DNA of 61,672 nucleotides from Nocardia carnea (GTDB lineage Bacteria > Actinomycetota > Actinomycetes > Mycobacteriales > Mycobacteriaceae), in assembly GCF_029868855.1 (NCBI RefSeq), contig NZ_JARWOV010000040.1, positions 1 to 61,672 on the forward strand, in the 5' to 3' direction. The notes below the pieces were generated by a model, which worked only from the letters and a program-made list of their open reading frames with translations, was not told the origin of the DNA and did no database searches. Both the position numbers and the translations under genes were made by a program. Position 1 is the first letter of the stretch; every line of letters begins with the position of its first letter. Shown here piece by piece: positions 9,856 to 20,122 of the stretch.

Positions 9856-11648
9856 ACGAACCGCTACCGCGTTCCGTGGTGGTACCGGGTGTGCTGGGCG
9901 GTCTCTCGGTCATCGCCACCACGTTGCTGATCGAACTGGGACGCAATCTGGTGATGAACTCGTTCGGGGAGAGCGACGGGGTCCGGCTGCTCTCTTCGGG
10001 GTTGCGGTGGCTGGCGGTGCTGATCGTGCTGATCGCGGTGGTGTACGCCGGTTACCGGTTGGCGATGGAGCGGCGGGCGCGGCTCCGGCTCGCCACCCGC
10101 CGGGACGCGCTCGCGGTGCTGGACGGGACACGGCCGTCCGGACCGCCGGTGCCGCGAGACCTGGCCTCGCCGGCTGTACTGCCCGGTATCCCGGGATGGC
10201 GTAGCGAAGTTGTCGCCGCGCTGCGTGAACTTCCGGTACGCAGTTACGACACCGCGACCCTGCACGCGGTGCTGGCCGCGATAGCGGCTGTGCACGACGA
10301 TCTGCCCGGCCCGCTCCCCGGACCCGTGGACTCCGAAACACAGGAGCCCGTGCCGCTCGGCGATCCGCGCACAGCGCCCGGTCTCCGGCAGTGGTTGGAA
10401 CACGGCCGCGTCCTGCACCGCAGTGGTGACCACCATGTGCTCGGGAAAGTCCCGGAAACCCCGGCGGCGCCGGAGGTCCGCGCCGGTGAGATCTGGCCGG
10501 CGGCGTTGTTCGCCTTGCTCGCGCACTGTGCCGATCAGGCCTCGAGCTGGGCACTCGCGTTGACCAGGATTCCCTTTGCGCCCGGTGCCCGGCGCTGGTT
10601 CGCCGCGGAGGAGACCTACCTGGTGGCGCTGGTGGAACGAGTCTCCGCGCTGTCCGGAGCAGAGGATCTACCGCTCGGTGGCCGCCTCGGCGTACGCACG
10701 ATACCTCCGGCCACGGTCGTACAGCTGGTCCGGATCGCCGACGCATTGGATATCTGGTATGCGCATCAGGTCCGGATCCGGGACGACCAGAGCGCCGCGG
10801 TGGCGGCGAGCCTCAGCAACCTGACCGAACGGTCGGCGATGAGCTGGTACACGCGGTCGATGGAGTTGCGGCAGCCGCAACCCCACGACCTCGGGAGTGC
10901 GCAGCAGCCGGGACGGTCCGGTGCCCGGACACATCGGGCGCAGACCGTCGACGAGCCGGTGCTCCCTCCGAGTCTGGCTCGGCGCGAGAATTCCACCGAG
11001 CCCACCGATCCGCTCTGCGGGATACGCGGACGGGCAACGGGCCTGGCGGCGCGGTGGAAGCACCGCGCGGCGCTGGAGCGATTGACCGCGGCCGCAACGC
11101 CGGATGATCTGGCGGACGCGGTGCACCTCTTACGGGCGGCATGGTGGCGGCTACCGCGCGAAGATGTGACCAACCAGGTACGTGTGCTCACGAATCTGGC
11201 TGTAGCGCATATCGAACAGGGCCGGCTGGATGCGGCCGCGGATCGGCTCGAGCTGGCCGCGGTGCGCGCCGCCGACGAGGAGGACGACGCGGGCCGTGCC
11301 CTTGTCCAGGAACTGGCCGGCGCGGTGTGCTGGGCACGCGGTGACTCCCGCAGCGCAGTGCGCTGCTGGCAGCTGGCGTTGACCCGCTACGACGACCTGG
11401 CCGACGATCGCGGTATCGCCGGGTGCCTGCACAATATCGGTTCGGTGCTGCGTGTCGTGCCCGAGCACGCCGACGTGGTTCTCGGCGACGATCCGCCACC
11501 GGCCACCGAGGATGTGCACCGTTACGCCCAGGACTGGCTGGACGAAGCCGCGGCGCGGCGGGCGGGCACACCGCCACCGCAGTGCGACCGGCGGCCGTTG
11601 CGCGCCGGGGAAACCGGCGATGCCTGGCCGGACGCTGCCGGCCGGTAG
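9852..11648 (+). CDS. Membrane-anchored TPR-like protein of unknown function
   Basis: Not assignable to a characterised family. The 598-residue product begins with two membrane segments (about 10-30 and 50-70). A cytoplasmic region follows that contains an Arg-rich linker, a helical middle part and, at about 430-560, helix-turn-helix pairs with TPR-like spacing (VRVLTNLAVAHIEQGRLDAA..., GRALVQELAGAVCWARGDSRSA..., DRGIAGCLHNIGSVLRV). The middle, about 370-425, is polar and probably disordered. The ATGA overlap with the permease gene makes co-translation very likely, so it may be an accessory or assembly factor of that transporter. The role is inferred from context only. Confidence 0.7.
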   Translation: MNEPLPRSVVVPGVLGGLSVIATTLLIELGRNLVMNSFGESDGVRLLSSGLRWLAVLIVLIAVVYAGYRLAMERRARLRLATRRDALAVLDGTRPSGPPVPRDLASPAVLPGIPGWRSEVVAALRELPVRSYDTATLHAVLAAIAAVHDDLPGPLPGPVDSETQEPVPLGDPRTAPGLRQWLEHGRVLHRSGDHHVLGKVPETPAAPEVRAGEIWPAALFALLAHCADQASSWALALTRIPFAPGARRWFAAEETYLVALVERVSALSGAEDLPLGGRLGVRTIPPATVVQLVRIADALDIWYAHQVRIRDDQSAAVAASLSNLTERSAMSWYTRSMELRQPQPHDLGSAQQPGRSGARTHRAQTVDEPVLPPSLARRENSTEPTDPLCGIRGRATGLAARWKHRAALERLTAAATPDDLADAVHLLRAAWWRLPREDVTNQVRVLTNLAVAHIEQGRLDAAADRLELAAVRAADEEDDAGRALVQELAGAVCWARGDSRSAVRCWQLALTRYDDLADDRGIAGCLHNIGSVLRVVPEHADVVLGDDPPPATEDVHRYAQDWLDEAAARRAGTPPPQCDRRPLRAGETGDAWPDAAGR

Positions 11649-11799
11649 GCGTATCTCACTCCGGGATCACGATGGGTCGTCGGCGAGGATCCGCATGGGA
11701 ACGACCACTCGGTTACCCGGTGGCGGGGATCGGAAGTAACCGATGAACCTCCACGTCTGCGCGGCCACTCAGTTCGCGTGAACGGTAACCGGACTGTGG
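11649..11799. other. Convergent intergenic region
   Basis: The 151 nt between the end of the TPR-like gene and the end of the VTT-domain gene. It contains a 7-bp inverted repeat (CGGTTAC at 11710, GTAACCG at 11736) and a further GGTAACC nearby, which might form weak terminators for the convergent transcripts. No gene is seen. Confidence 0.4.
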
Positions 11800-12522
11800 C
11801 TATCGGTCCGCGACGATATCGCCCGGCGTTGTGGCCGGCGATATGCCGGAAGGGGGCCCGGAGATCGTGGCCGGGGCGTTGGCGACCGGTTTCCAGCGCT
11901 GATCGATCACCAGGCCGAGGAGGCCGGCGGCGATGCAAGCGATCGACACCCCGACCATGACCGGATGCGTGCCGCCGGTCAGTGCGTCGGCGAGCACCAC
12001 GGTGGCGGCCGTTCCGGGCAGGATTCCCACGGCCGTGGCGCCCAGATAAGGCCAGAAACGGATCGAGGACAGCGCGCACGAGTAGTTCACCACCGAGAAC
12101 GGTGCGAACGCGATCAGGCGCAGCGCGCCGACCGCGAGCCAGCCGCGCCGGTGCAGTCGGTCGTCGATGATCTGCACCGTGGGGTGGTTCAGATACGGCG
12201 CCACCCGGTCCCGGCCGAACGCGCGGACCAGCAGGAAGGCCGCCGCGGCGCTCAGCAGGGAAGCCGTGACGGCCACGCCGAGGCCGACGACGGGGCCGAA
12301 GAGCAGCCCTGACGCCACCGTGAACACGGTGCGGGGCACCGGCGCGATGATGATCAGGGTGTGCGCCGCGAAGAACAGCACCGGGAACCAGGGACCGGCC
12401 CCCTCGGCCCATTCCTGGATCTGGCGGGGATCGGGCAGCGGGGTGAGCAGTGCCGCCGCGCAGACGACCGCGGCGAGGCACAGCACGAGGACCAGCCGAC
12501 GGTCGCGGAGGATGCGGGACAC
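11800..12522 (-). CDS. TVP38/TMEM64 (VTT-domain) membrane protein
   Basis: A 240-residue integral membrane protein with about six hydrophobic segments. The VTT/SNARE-associated Golgi family signature is present: FFAAHTLIIIAPVPRTVFTVASGLLFGPVVGLG, then FLLVRAFGRDRV and FAPFSVVNYSCALSSIRFWPYLGATAVGILPGT. Related DedA-superfamily proteins are implicated in lipid flipping and envelope homeostasis. It sits directly upstream of and divergent from mutA, as Rv1491c does in M. tuberculosis. Start GTG at 12522. The last ~25 residues (Pro/Thr/Ser-rich) are probably a disordered tail. Confidence 0.88.
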   Translation of the reverse strand: MSRILRDRRLVLVLCLAAVVCAAALLTPLPDPRQIQEWAEGAGPWFPVLFFAAHTLIIIAPVPRTVFTVASGLLFGPVVGLGVAVTASLLSAAAAFLLVRAFGRDRVAPYLNHPTVQIIDDRLHRRGWLAVGALRLIAFAPFSVVNYSCALSSIRFWPYLGATAVGILPGTAATVVLADALTGGTHPVMVGVSIACIAAGLLGLVIDQRWKPVANAPATISGPPSGISPATTPGDIVADR

Positions 12523-12841
12523 CGGGCGAGATTACCGAGCGCCGACCGTGCCGCGGCAATCGGTGCCGACGCTGTGGCCGGGCGGTGGCGGCGCGCGGCG
12601 GTTGTGCGATCGGTCGGCGCGGCCGTGAACAGTAGCGGGCCGGACGGCCGGATGCCTCGGCCTGGCGAGGTTACTCGTTGGTAGCGGTGGCCCCGAGCGC
12701 TCGATACGGGCGCCCCGGCTAGCATCGGAAGGGGCGGGCTGAATGCCCGTTAACCAAAGTATTCGCTGAGCTGGGCGGATGCCAAGGTACCCGCGCACGT
12801 AGTTGGTGCGCTTGTACTGGAACGACAAGAGGGAACAGGGT
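12523..12841. other. Divergent intergenic region upstream of mutA
   Basis: The 319 nt between the VTT gene and mutA, expected to hold promoters in both directions. A small hairpin (CGGGC/GCCCG, 12735-12749) and an AT-richer stretch around 12750-12775 are visible. I looked for a cobalamin riboswitch because mutA/mutB are B12-dependent and saw no recognisable B12-box. No gene is seen. A GAGGGAAC ribosome-binding site precedes the mutA ATG. Confidence 0.4.
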
Positions 12842-14716
12842 ATGCCGATTGCTGCAGAGCCCGCGGCCGGGGCTGATCCGTCCTCGTCCGCGGTGCCCGA
12901 ATATCCCGCCTGGCGCAAGGGTGTGGCGGGTGTGCTGGCCAAGACCCGCAAGGTCGATGCGGCCGAACTCGGTGCGGAACCCGAAAAGCTGCTGAACCAG
13001 TCCACCTATGACGGGCTGGAAATCGCACCGCTGTACACGCGCCGCGACGAACTGCCCGAGCAGCCGCTACCCGGCGCCTACCCGTTCGTCCGCGGCGGCG
13101 ACGCCACCCGTGATGTCCATCGCGGCTGGTTCGTCAACGTTCGTATCGACGCCGCCGATGCGGCGGCAGCGAACCGGGAACTGACCGCCGGCCTGGAGAA
13201 CGGCGCGAGCGCCGTCGAACTCGGCGTCGGTGCGCACGGTGTGCCGGTAGGCGATCTGGCCGCCGCGCTCGACGGCCTGCTGTTCGAGCTGGCACCGCTG
13301 GCCCTGCGTGCCGGCACCGACACCGCCGAAGCGGCCGCGGCCGTCTACGAGGTGGTCGACCGGTACTCGGCGCCCGACCGTGCCGCGATCCGAATCTCCC
13401 TCGGTGCGGCCCCGCTCACCGCCGAGTTCGCCGGAACCGATGACCTCGGCCTCGCCGAGACCACCGCCCTGGCCGCCGCGGCCGGTGCGCGGCCGGAATC
13501 CGTCCGCGCGATCACCGTGGACGGCACCGCCTTCCACGATGCCGGTGCCTCCGACGCCCAGGAACTGGGTGCCGCGGTCGCGGCCGGGCTCGAGTACTTG
13601 CGCGTGCTGTCGGGGGAGATATCGGTTCCCGAGGCGCTGCGCCAGGTGGAGTTCCGGTTCGCCGCCACCGACGACCAATTCGCCACCATCGCCAAGTTCC
13701 GGGCAGCACGCCGCCTGTGGGCGCGGGTCGCCCACGCCCTCGGCGCGCCGTCGGAAGGCGCGGCTCCGCAGCACGCGGTGACCTCCGCGGCGATGATGAG
13801 CCGTCGCGACCCCTGGGTGAATCTGCTGCGCACCACCCTTGCCGCCTTCGGTGCCGGTGTGGGCGGCGCCGATACCGTCACCGTACTGCCGTTCGATTCC
13901 GCACTCCCCGCCGGTGAACTCGGGGTCTCGGCCTCGTTCTCGGAACGGATGGCCCGCAACACCCAGCTGCTGCTGCTCGAGGAGTCCCATCTCGGGCACG
14001 TGCACGACCCCGGCGCGGGTTCGTGGTACGTCGAGCAGTACACCGCCGATCTGGCCGCGGCCGCCTGGGAATTCATGCAGGAACTCGAGGCCGCCGGCGG
14101 CTACCGTGCGGCGCTGGACTCCGGACTGCTCGGTACCCGGATCGGTGCGACGAAAACGCGGCGGGACAGCGATATCGCCCACCGCCGGACCGCCGTCACC
14201 GGCGTCAACGAATTCCCGAACCTGGCCGAGGCGCCGCTGTCGGAGGCGGCTCGTACGGCGGGGCCGGGACAGCGGTACGGCGCCGCGTTCGAAGCGCTGC
14301 GTGACCGGTCGGATACCTACCTGGCGGCGCACGGCACCCGCCCGCAGGCGCTGCTGGTGCCGCTGGGAACCGTGGCCGAGCACAATGTGCGGGTCACGTT
14401 CATCGCCAACCTGCTGGCTTCCGGCGGGATCGAATCCATCAATCCGGGACCATTGGCCGACGGCGAGATCGCCGCGGCGGCACAGGAATCCGGGGCGACG
14501 ATCGCGGTGCTCTGCGGCACCGACGCCCGGTACGGCACCGACGCCGCGGGCGCGGTGGAACAACTGCGCGGCGCCGGTGTCGAAACGGTACTGCTGGCCG
14601 GACCCGAGAAGGTCGTGGCCGGTATCGACGAGGCCAGGCGGCCGGACGGCTTCCTGGCGGCCCGGATCGACGCGGTCGCCGCCCTGACCGCCCTGCTGGA
14701 GAAGGTGGGAGCCTGA
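12842..14716 (+). CDS. mutA: Methylmalonyl-CoA mutase small (beta) subunit
   Basis: Non-catalytic partner of MutB in the B12-dependent conversion between (R)-methylmalonyl-CoA and succinyl-CoA, linking propionate, odd-chain and cholesterol side-chain catabolism to the TCA cycle and to methyl-branched lipid synthesis. It is 624 residues. The mutase TIM-barrel layout is present (EYPAWRKGV..., [37 protein letters not shown]). The C-terminal cobalamin-like domain lacks the DxHxxG motif, as expected for this subunit. The ATG at 12842 has GAGGGAAC upstream. Its stop overlaps the mutB start by one base (TGATG). Confidence 0.95.
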   Translation: MPIAAEPAAGADPSSSAVPEYPAWRKGVAGVLAKTRKVDAAELGAEPEKLLNQSTYDGLEIAPLYTRRDELPEQPLPGAYPFVRGGDATRDVHRGWFVNVRIDAADAAAANRELTAGLENGASAVELGVGAHGVPVGDLAAALDGLLFELAPLALRAGTDTAEAAAAVYEVVDRYSAPDRAAIRISLGAAPLTAEFAGTDDLGLAETTALAAAAGARPESVRAITVDGTAFHDAGASDAQELGAAVAAGLEYLRVLSGEISVPEALRQVEFRFAATDDQFATIAKFRAARRLWARVAHALGAPSEGAAPQHAVTSAAMMSRRDPWVNLLRTTLAAFGAGVGGADTVTVLPFDSALPAGELGVSASFSERMARNTQLLLLEESHLGHVHDPGAGSWYVEQYTADLAAAAWEFMQELEAAGGYRAALDSGLLGTRIGATKTRRDSDIAHRRTAVTGVNEFPNLAEAPLSEAARTAGPGQRYGAAFEALRDRSDTYLAAHGTRPQALLVPLGTVAEHNVRVTFIANLLASGGIESINPGPLADGEIAAAAQESGATIAVLCGTDARYGTDAAGAVEQLRGAGVETVLLAGPEKVVAGIDEARRPDGFLAARIDAVAALTALLEKVGA

Positions 14717-17001
14717 TGACGACACAGCGAATCGAGCAGGTGGTCGGCAGTTTCGCCGACGTACCGCTCACCGAGCCGGGTTTCACCCCCGCCGCGGCCG
14801 ATGAGAGCGCACGCGTTGCCTTCGTCCAGGAATCGGCGACGGCGAACAACTATGCCCCCGAGCAGCTGGTGTGGTCGACCCCCGAGGGGATCGATGTGCC
14901 GCCGGTCTTCACCAAGGCCGATCGGGATGCCGTCGCCGCGGCGGGATTCCCGCTCGACAGCGTCCCCGGTGTCGCGCCGTTCGTGCGCGGACCGTATCCG
15001 ACGATGTATGTGAACCAGCCGTGGACCATCCGCCAGTACGCGGGTTTCTCCACCGCGGCCGATTCCAACGCCTTCTACCGCCGTAACCTGCAGGCCGGTC
15101 AGAAGGGTCTGTCGGTGGCGTTCGACCTGGCCACCCACCGCGGGTACGACTCCGATCATCCGCGCGTACAGGGCGATGTCGGAATGGCGGGCGTGGCCAT
15201 CGATTCCATCCTCGATATGCGCCAGCTCTTCGACCAGATCCCGCTCGACCAGGTCAGCGTCTCGATGACGATGAACGGCGCGGTGCTGCCGATCCTGGCG
15301 CTGTATGTGGTGGCGGCGGAGGAACAGGGCGTGGCGCCGGAGCAGCTGGCCGGAACGATTCAGAACGATATTCTGAAAGAGTTCATGGTCCGTAACACCT
15401 ATATCTATCCGCCGAAACCGTCGATGCGGATCATCTCCGATATCTTCGCCTACACGAGTGCGAAGATGCCGAAGTTCAATTCCATCTCGATTTCCGGCTA
15501 CCACATCCAGGAAGCCGGTGCGACCGCCGATCTCGAACTCGCCTACACCCTCGCCGACGGCGTGGAGTACCTGCGGGCAGGTATCGACGCCGGGATGGAG
15601 ATCGACAAGTTCGCGCCCCGGCTGTCGTTCTTCTGGGCCATCGGCATGAATTTCTTCATGGAGGTCGCGAAACTCCGTGCCGGCCGGCTGCTGTGGAGTG
15701 AACTGGTCGCGAAATTCGATCCGAAGAACCCGAAATCGCTGTCGCTGCGGACCCATTCGCAGACCTCGGGCTGGTCGCTGACCGCGCAGGACGCCTACAA
15801 CAATGTCGCCCGGACCTGTATCGAGGCGATGGCGGCGACCCAGGGGCACACCCAGTCGCTGCACACCAACGCACTCGACGAGGCGCTCGCGCTGCCGACC
15901 GATTTCTCGGCCCGGATCGCGCGCAACACCCAGCTGCTCATCCAGCAGGAGTCCAACACCACCCGCCCGATCGACCCGTGGGGTGGTTCCTACTACGTCG
16001 AATGGCTGACCCATCAGCTCGCCGAACGCGCTCGCGCGCATATCGCCGAGGTGGAGGCGCACGGCGGGATGGCGCAGGCCATCGGTGAGGGCATCCCGAA
16101 GCTGCGGATCGAGGAAGCCGCGGCCCGGACCCAGGCCCGTATCGATACCGGCCAGCAGCCGGTGATCGGCGTCAACAAGTACCAGGTCGCCGAGGATCAC
16201 GAGGTCGAGGTCCTCAAGGTCGAGAATTCGCGGGTGCGCGCCGAACAGCTCGAGAAACTGCGGCAACTGCGCGCCGACCGCGACCAGGGCGCTGTCGAGC
16301 GGGCACTGGCCGAACTGACCCGTGCCGCCGCGTCGTCCGGCGGCGGGATGGCGAACAACCTGCTGGCGCTCGCGATCGATGCGGCCCGGGCGAAGGCGAC
16401 GGTCGGCGAGATCTCCGACGCCCTGGAGAAGGTCTACGGCCGGCACCAGGCCGAGATCCGTACCCTGTCCGGTGTGTATCGCGACGAAGCCGGCAAGGTC
16501 ACCAACATCACCACCGCCGGGGATCTGGTGGAGGAGTTCGCCGAGGCCGAGGGCCGGCGTCCCCGCATCCTGGTCGCGAAGATGGGCCAGGACGGTCACG
16601 ACCGCGGCCAGAAGGTGATCGCCACCGCCTTCGCCGACCTCGGCTTCGACGTCGATGTGGGCCCGCTGTTCCAGACCCCCGAAGAGGTGGCCCGCCAGGC
16701 CGCGGACAACGATGTGCATGTCGTCGGTGTGTCCTCGCTGGCGGCCGGTCACCTCACGCTGGTGCCCGCCCTGCGGCAGGCATTGGCCGATGTCGGCCGG
16801 CCCGACATCATGGTCATCGTCGGCGGGGTCATCCCGCCCGGTGACTTCGACGAGCTCTACGAGGCGGGCGCTGCGGCGATCTTCCCGCCGGGCACGGTGA
16901 TCGCGGACGCCGCGATCGATCTGCTGCGTAAGCTCGGCGCCGCGCTCGGTCACGAGCTCGGTTCCGGCGCAACCGGTTCCGAGGCGAATACGCAGGGATG
17001 A
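14716..17001 (+). CDS. mutB: Methylmalonyl-CoA mutase large (alpha) subunit
   Basis: Catalytic adenosylcobalamin-dependent subunit, 761 residues. The substrate barrel occupies about 1-590 ([61 protein letters not shown]). The B12 domain follows, with DGHDRG at 626-631 (His628 being the lower axial cobalt ligand in this family), [12 protein letters not shown] and [12 protein letters not shown]. The length is usual for the family. The last four bases overlap the meaB start (ATGA), so mutA-mutB-meaB form one translationally coupled operon. Confidence 0.97.
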   Translation: MTTQRIEQVVGSFADVPLTEPGFTPAAADESARVAFVQESATANNYAPEQLVWSTPEGIDVPPVFTKADRDAVAAAGFPLDSVPGVAPFVRGPYPTMYVNQPWTIRQYAGFSTAADSNAFYRRNLQAGQKGLSVAFDLATHRGYDSDHPRVQGDVGMAGVAIDSILDMRQLFDQIPLDQVSVSMTMNGAVLPILALYVVAAEEQGVAPEQLAGTIQNDILKEFMVRNTYIYPPKPSMRIISDIFAYTSAKMPKFNSISISGYHIQEAGATADLELAYTLADGVEYLRAGIDAGMEIDKFAPRLSFFWAIGMNFFMEVAKLRAGRLLWSELVAKFDPKNPKSLSLRTHSQTSGWSLTAQDAYNNVARTCIEAMAATQGHTQSLHTNALDEALALPTDFSARIARNTQLLIQQESNTTRPIDPWGGSYYVEWLTHQLAERARAHIAEVEAHGGMAQAIGEGIPKLRIEEAAARTQARIDTGQQPVIGVNKYQVAEDHEVEVLKVENSRVRAEQLEKLRQLRADRDQGAVERALAELTRAAASSGGGMANNLLALAIDAARAKATVGEISDALEKVYGRHQAEIRTLSGVYRDEAGKVTNITTAGDLVEEFAEAEGRRPRILVAKMGQDGHDRGQKVIATAFADLGFDVDVGPLFQTPEEVARQAADNDVHVVGVSSLAAGHLTLVPALRQALADVGRPDIMVIVGGVIPPGDFDELYEAGAAAIFPPGTVIADAAIDLLRKLGAALGHELGSGATGSEANTQG

Positions 17002-17990
17002 ACGCGCGAGCCATCGATGTCGACGCGCTCGCGCAGGCGGTCCGCTCCGGTGAGCGGGCCGCCCTCGCCCGGGCGATCACCCTGGTCGAGTCCACCCGGG
17101 CCGACCATCGGGAGCAGGCCCAGCAGCTGCTGCTGAAACTGACCCCGGAACCCGGTGCGGCCCTGTCGAACCGGGTCGGTATCACCGGGGTGCCCGGCGT
17201 GGGAAAGTCCACCTTCATCGACGCGTTGGGTATGAGCCTGATTCAGCAGGGGCACCGGGTAGCGGTGCTCGCGGTGGATCCCTCGTCCACCCGTACCGGC
17301 GGGTCGATCCTGGGTGACAAGACCCGGATGGCGCGGTTGTCGGTGGAGGCGAACGCTTTCATCCGGCCCTCGCCGACCGCCGGGACGCTCGGTGGGGTCG
17401 CCAAGGCCACCCGGGAGACCATCGCGCTGCTCGAGGCGGCCGGTTACGACGTGATCCTGGTGGAAACCGTCGGCGTCGGCCAATCCGAGGTGACGGTGGC
17501 GAATATGGTCGACGTCTTCTGCTTCCTCACCCTGGCCCGCACCGGCGACCAGTTGCAGGGCATCAAGAAGGGTGTGCTGGAACTGGCCGATCTGGTCGCG
17601 GTGAACAAGGCCGATGGTAAACACGAGATCGAGGCCAAGAGCGCGGCCCGGGAACTGTCCGGTGCGTTGCGGCTGATCCATCCGCACGATGCGCTGTGGA
17701 AACCGCCCGTGCTCACCATGAGCGGTTTGGAGGGCACGGGGCTGGACAAGTTCTGGCAGACCGTGCTGGAACATCGCCGGGTGCTCACCGAGGCGGGGGA
17801 GTTCGCCGAGAAGCGGCGCCGCCAGCAGGTCGACTGGACGTGGACCATGGTGCACGATCAACTGCTGCGCCGATTGGCCGACAATCCGAACGTGAAATCG
17901 ATCCGCGGCGACGTGGAGGCGCAGGTGCGGGCGGGTGCGCTCACTGCGGCGCTCGCCGCGGAACGGTTACTGGACGCGTTCGACAGCTGA
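16998..17990 (+). CDS. meaB: MeaB/ArgK-type GTPase chaperone of methylmalonyl-CoA mutase
   Basis: G3E-family P-loop GTPase that guards methylmalonyl-CoA mutase, gating cofactor loading and rescuing inactivated enzyme (family knowledge). It is 330 residues. Walker A is GVPGVGKST, followed by [21 protein letters not shown]. The switch region is [10 protein letters not shown], the base-recognition motif is NKADG, and the C-terminal dimerisation arm is present. Start ATG overlaps the mutB stop by 4 nt. In M. tuberculosis a mazEF pair separates mutB from this gene; here they abut. Confidence 0.95.
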   Translation: MNARAIDVDALAQAVRSGERAALARAITLVESTRADHREQAQQLLLKLTPEPGAALSNRVGITGVPGVGKSTFIDALGMSLIQQGHRVAVLAVDPSSTRTGGSILGDKTRMARLSVEANAFIRPSPTAGTLGGVAKATRETIALLEAAGYDVILVETVGVGQSEVTVANMVDVFCFLTLARTGDQLQGIKKGVLELADLVAVNKADGKHEIEAKSAARELSGALRLIHPHDALWKPPVLTMSGLEGTGLDKFWQTVLEHRRVLTEAGEFAEKRRRQQVDWTWTMVHDQLLRRLADNPNVKSIRGDVEAQVRAGALTAALAAERLLDAFDS

Positions 17991-17997
17991 CCGGGGC

Positions 17998-18022
17998 CCC
18001 GGCGGTGCACAGCACTGCCGGG
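17998..18022 (+). terminator. Hairpin terminator of the mutAB-meaB operon
   Basis: Ten-base-pair stem (CCCGGCGGTG with CACTGCCGGG, one G.T pair) and a five-base loop, beginning 7 nt after the meaB stop codon. The following sequence is CCTCTTCC rather than a U-run. Confidence 0.6.
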
Positions 18023-18123
18023 CCTCTTCCGGTCTGAACAGGCGATGGCGGCGCCGGGATATGCGCACTCGAGTATGCGGCGTGGGCCCACCGGAACGGA
18101 TTGTGTGGCCGGTCGTTCGGGGC

Positions 18124-19026
18124 TCAATCGAGAGCGAAAAGCTTTGCGGCAGTGTGGTAGCAGACCGCGCGCAGCCAGTTGTCGCCGAGGTCGAGGCGTT
18201 CCAGGGCCTGCACGGCATGGCGGTAGGGGTAGGGGATATTCGGGAAATCGCTGCCGAACATGATCCGGTCGCCGTAATCGGACAACCGCTTCCGCGCATC
18301 CGGCGGGTACGGGCTGCCCTCCTCGGCGAAATCGGTGAACGCCATGGTGGTATCGAGGTGGACACCGGAGTAGCGGTCGGCCAAGTCGAGGAACTCGCGG
18401 TATTCCGGCATTCCCATATGCGCCACGATGAGGCGTAGCCGGGGGAAGCGGCGAAGTACCTCTTCGACCGGTTCGGGGCCGGTGAAAATACCGGGCGCCG
18501 GTCCCGAACCGCAGTGGATCACCGTCGGGACCTGTGCGTCGGCGAGCGCGCCCCACACCGGTTCCAGCAGAGGGTCGCGGGGGTCGTAGGCGCCCACTTG
18601 AATATGTGCTTTGAAGACCTGCGCGCCCTGTTCCAGTGCGGCCGGTACGTATTCGGCCGCGGCCGGTTCGGGATAGAACGTCGCCGTGTGCAGGCATTCC
18701 GGCACCTCGGCCGCGAATTTCGCGGTCCAGTCGTTGAGCCAGGCCGCCATATCGGGGCGATGCGGGTACACCAGTGCCGTGAAGGCGCGGATCCCGAATC
18801 GGCGTAGCGCTTCGAGGCGGACCGCTTCCTCGTCCCGATAGGTGATCGGCCAGGGCCGCCCGGTGAGCGGCCCGGCCGAATCGAAGTATGCCCAAACCTT
18901 GCGCATCACCCGGTGGGGCATGAAATGGGTGTGCACATCGATCAATCCGGGCAGCCCCAGCCGCTGCCGGAACTGCGCCAGGTACGCCTCGTCGGCCGGG
19001 ATCTCGGAGCCACCGGGTGTGGTCAC
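18124..19026 (-). CDS. Amidohydrolase family 2 metal-dependent hydrolase
   Basis: A 300-residue TIM-barrel hydrolase of the amidohydrolase-2 (ACMSD/LigW-like) group. The metal-binding His-x-His is in DVHTHF (His32/His34), further His residues are in IHCGSG and AHMGMPEY, and the late metal Asp is in MFGSDFPNIPYPY. The substrate is unknown; decarboxylases and lactonases share the fold. The GTG start at 19026 has a good GAGGAGA upstream. It lies 25 nt downstream of the nucleoside hydrolase gene on the same strand, so the pair is probably one operon. Confidence 0.85.
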   Translation of the reverse strand: MTTPGGSEIPADEAYLAQFRQRLGLPGLIDVHTHFMPHRVMRKVWAYFDSAGPLTGRPWPITYRDEEAVRLEALRRFGIRAFTALVYPHRPDMAAWLNDWTAKFAAEVPECLHTATFYPEPAAAEYVPAALEQGAQVFKAHIQVGAYDPRDPLLEPVWGALADAQVPTVIHCGSGPAPGIFTGPEPVEEVLRRFPRLRLIVAHMGMPEYREFLDLADRYSGVHLDTTMAFTDFAEEGSPYPPDARKRLSDYGDRIMFGSDFPNIPYPYRHAVQALERLDLGDNWLRAVCYHTAAKLFALD

Positions 19027-19051
19027 GGGCAGGTTCTCCTCGGGTCTCGGG

Positions 19052-20122
19052 TCAACTCGATTCGGCGGTGAGCCGTTGTTCACCGCCGGCCGCGGGGAAC
19101 CGCGCGCGAGCATAGTCGCCGATCCGGGTGACCAGCCGGTCGAAGAACCGGTCGGGGTCGGTGGCGACGACGATATCGGCATTGGGCGGGCGGCCCCACA
19201 TGCCCGCCCAGTCGGCGACGGTGGTGGCCCGGGTGAGGGTACCGGCGAGCTCCACGTCCACCGTCGCGGGCCGGGTCCGGGCGAGCGCCGGGTCCAGTGC
19301 CACCGCCGCCGCGAACGGGTCGTGCATATGGGCGAGATAGCCGAGGTCGTAGCCGTGGTGGAAATCGAAATAGAAGCGGACGGCGTCGGTGACGTGGCGG
19401 ATGATCGGATTGCTCGCGACCGACCGGGCTGAGGGCGGGTCCGCCGGCGAAACCGTCTCGATCGGAAAGCTTCCGGCCCGGTCGGCCAGCCGGGCGAGAT
19501 GTGCGGGCCGCATCTCGATGGTTTCGGTGATATCGAGTGCGCAGACCACTGGACGCCGGTGCGCGGGCGCGGCAGAGAAGGCGTCGAAAACGATTTTCGC
19601 GGCTTCCGGGTCGACGTGGATGTTCCACTCGTTGGTGGGGGTGGTGTTACCCGGATGGTTGAACGCCCCGCCCATGATCACCAGCCGGCGCAGCAGCCGC
19701 GGGAGTTCGGGTTCGATCCGCAGCGCGAGGGCGAGGTTGGTGAGCGGTCCGGTGCACAGGCCGAGAAGTTCACCGGGATGTGCTCGCGCCAGGTCTGCCC
19801 ACATCTGTGCCGCGCTGCGGTCGGAGATCCGCCGGGTAGGAGGCGGGAGTTCGGCATAGCCGACGCCCTGTGGTCCGTGAGTGTCCTCGGTGGTGCGCAG
19901 CGGCACCTCGAGTGGGTCGGTGGCGCCCAGCGCTACCTCGATATCCGGTGCGCCGACCAGATCCAGCCACGCCAGGTTGTTGATTGCGACCTGGCCGGCG
20001 GGCACGTTTCCGGCGGTGGCGGCGATGCCCGCGATCTCGGCGTCCGGACTGGCGAGCAGATACAGCAGGGCGAGGGAATCGTCCACGCCGGTATCCACAT
20101 CCACGATGATCCGCTGCCGCAC
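19052..20122 (-). CDS. Inosine-uridine-type nucleoside hydrolase
   Basis: A 356-residue member of the IunH/ribohydrolase family, which hydrolyses the N-glycosidic bond of ribonucleosides. The calcium- and ribose-binding signature DVDTGVDD is at residues 8-15 and is followed by the expected NNLAWLDLVGAPDIEVALGA, GPLTNLALALR, VIMGGAF and NEWNIHVDPEAA (the late metal Asp). The nucleobase specificity is not predictable. Start GTG at 20122. It is the first gene of a two-gene minus-strand unit with the amidohydrolase. Confidence 0.9.
   Translation of the reverse strand: MRQRIIVDVDTGVDDSLALLYLLASPDAEIAGIAATAGNVPAGQVAINNLAWLDLVGAPDIEVALGATDPLEVPLRTTEDTHGPQGVGYAELPPPTRRISDRSAAQMWADLARAHPGELLGLCTGPLTNLALALRIEPELPRLLRRLVIMGGAFNHPGNTTPTNEWNIHVDPEAAKIVFDAFSAAPAHRRPVVCALDITETIEMRPAHLARLADRAGSFPIETVSPADPPSARSVASNPIIRHVTDAVRFYFDFHHGYDLGYLAHMHDPFAAAVALDPALARTRPATVDVELAGTLTRATTVADWAGMWGRPPNADIVVATDPDRFFDRLVTRIGDYARARFPAAGGEQRLTAESS

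Noticed and set aside
12523..12841. A cobalamin riboswitch upstream of the B12-dependent mutase genes.
   Set aside because: No B12-box-like conserved core or matching fold was visible; mutase genes are also not usual targets of this riboswitch.
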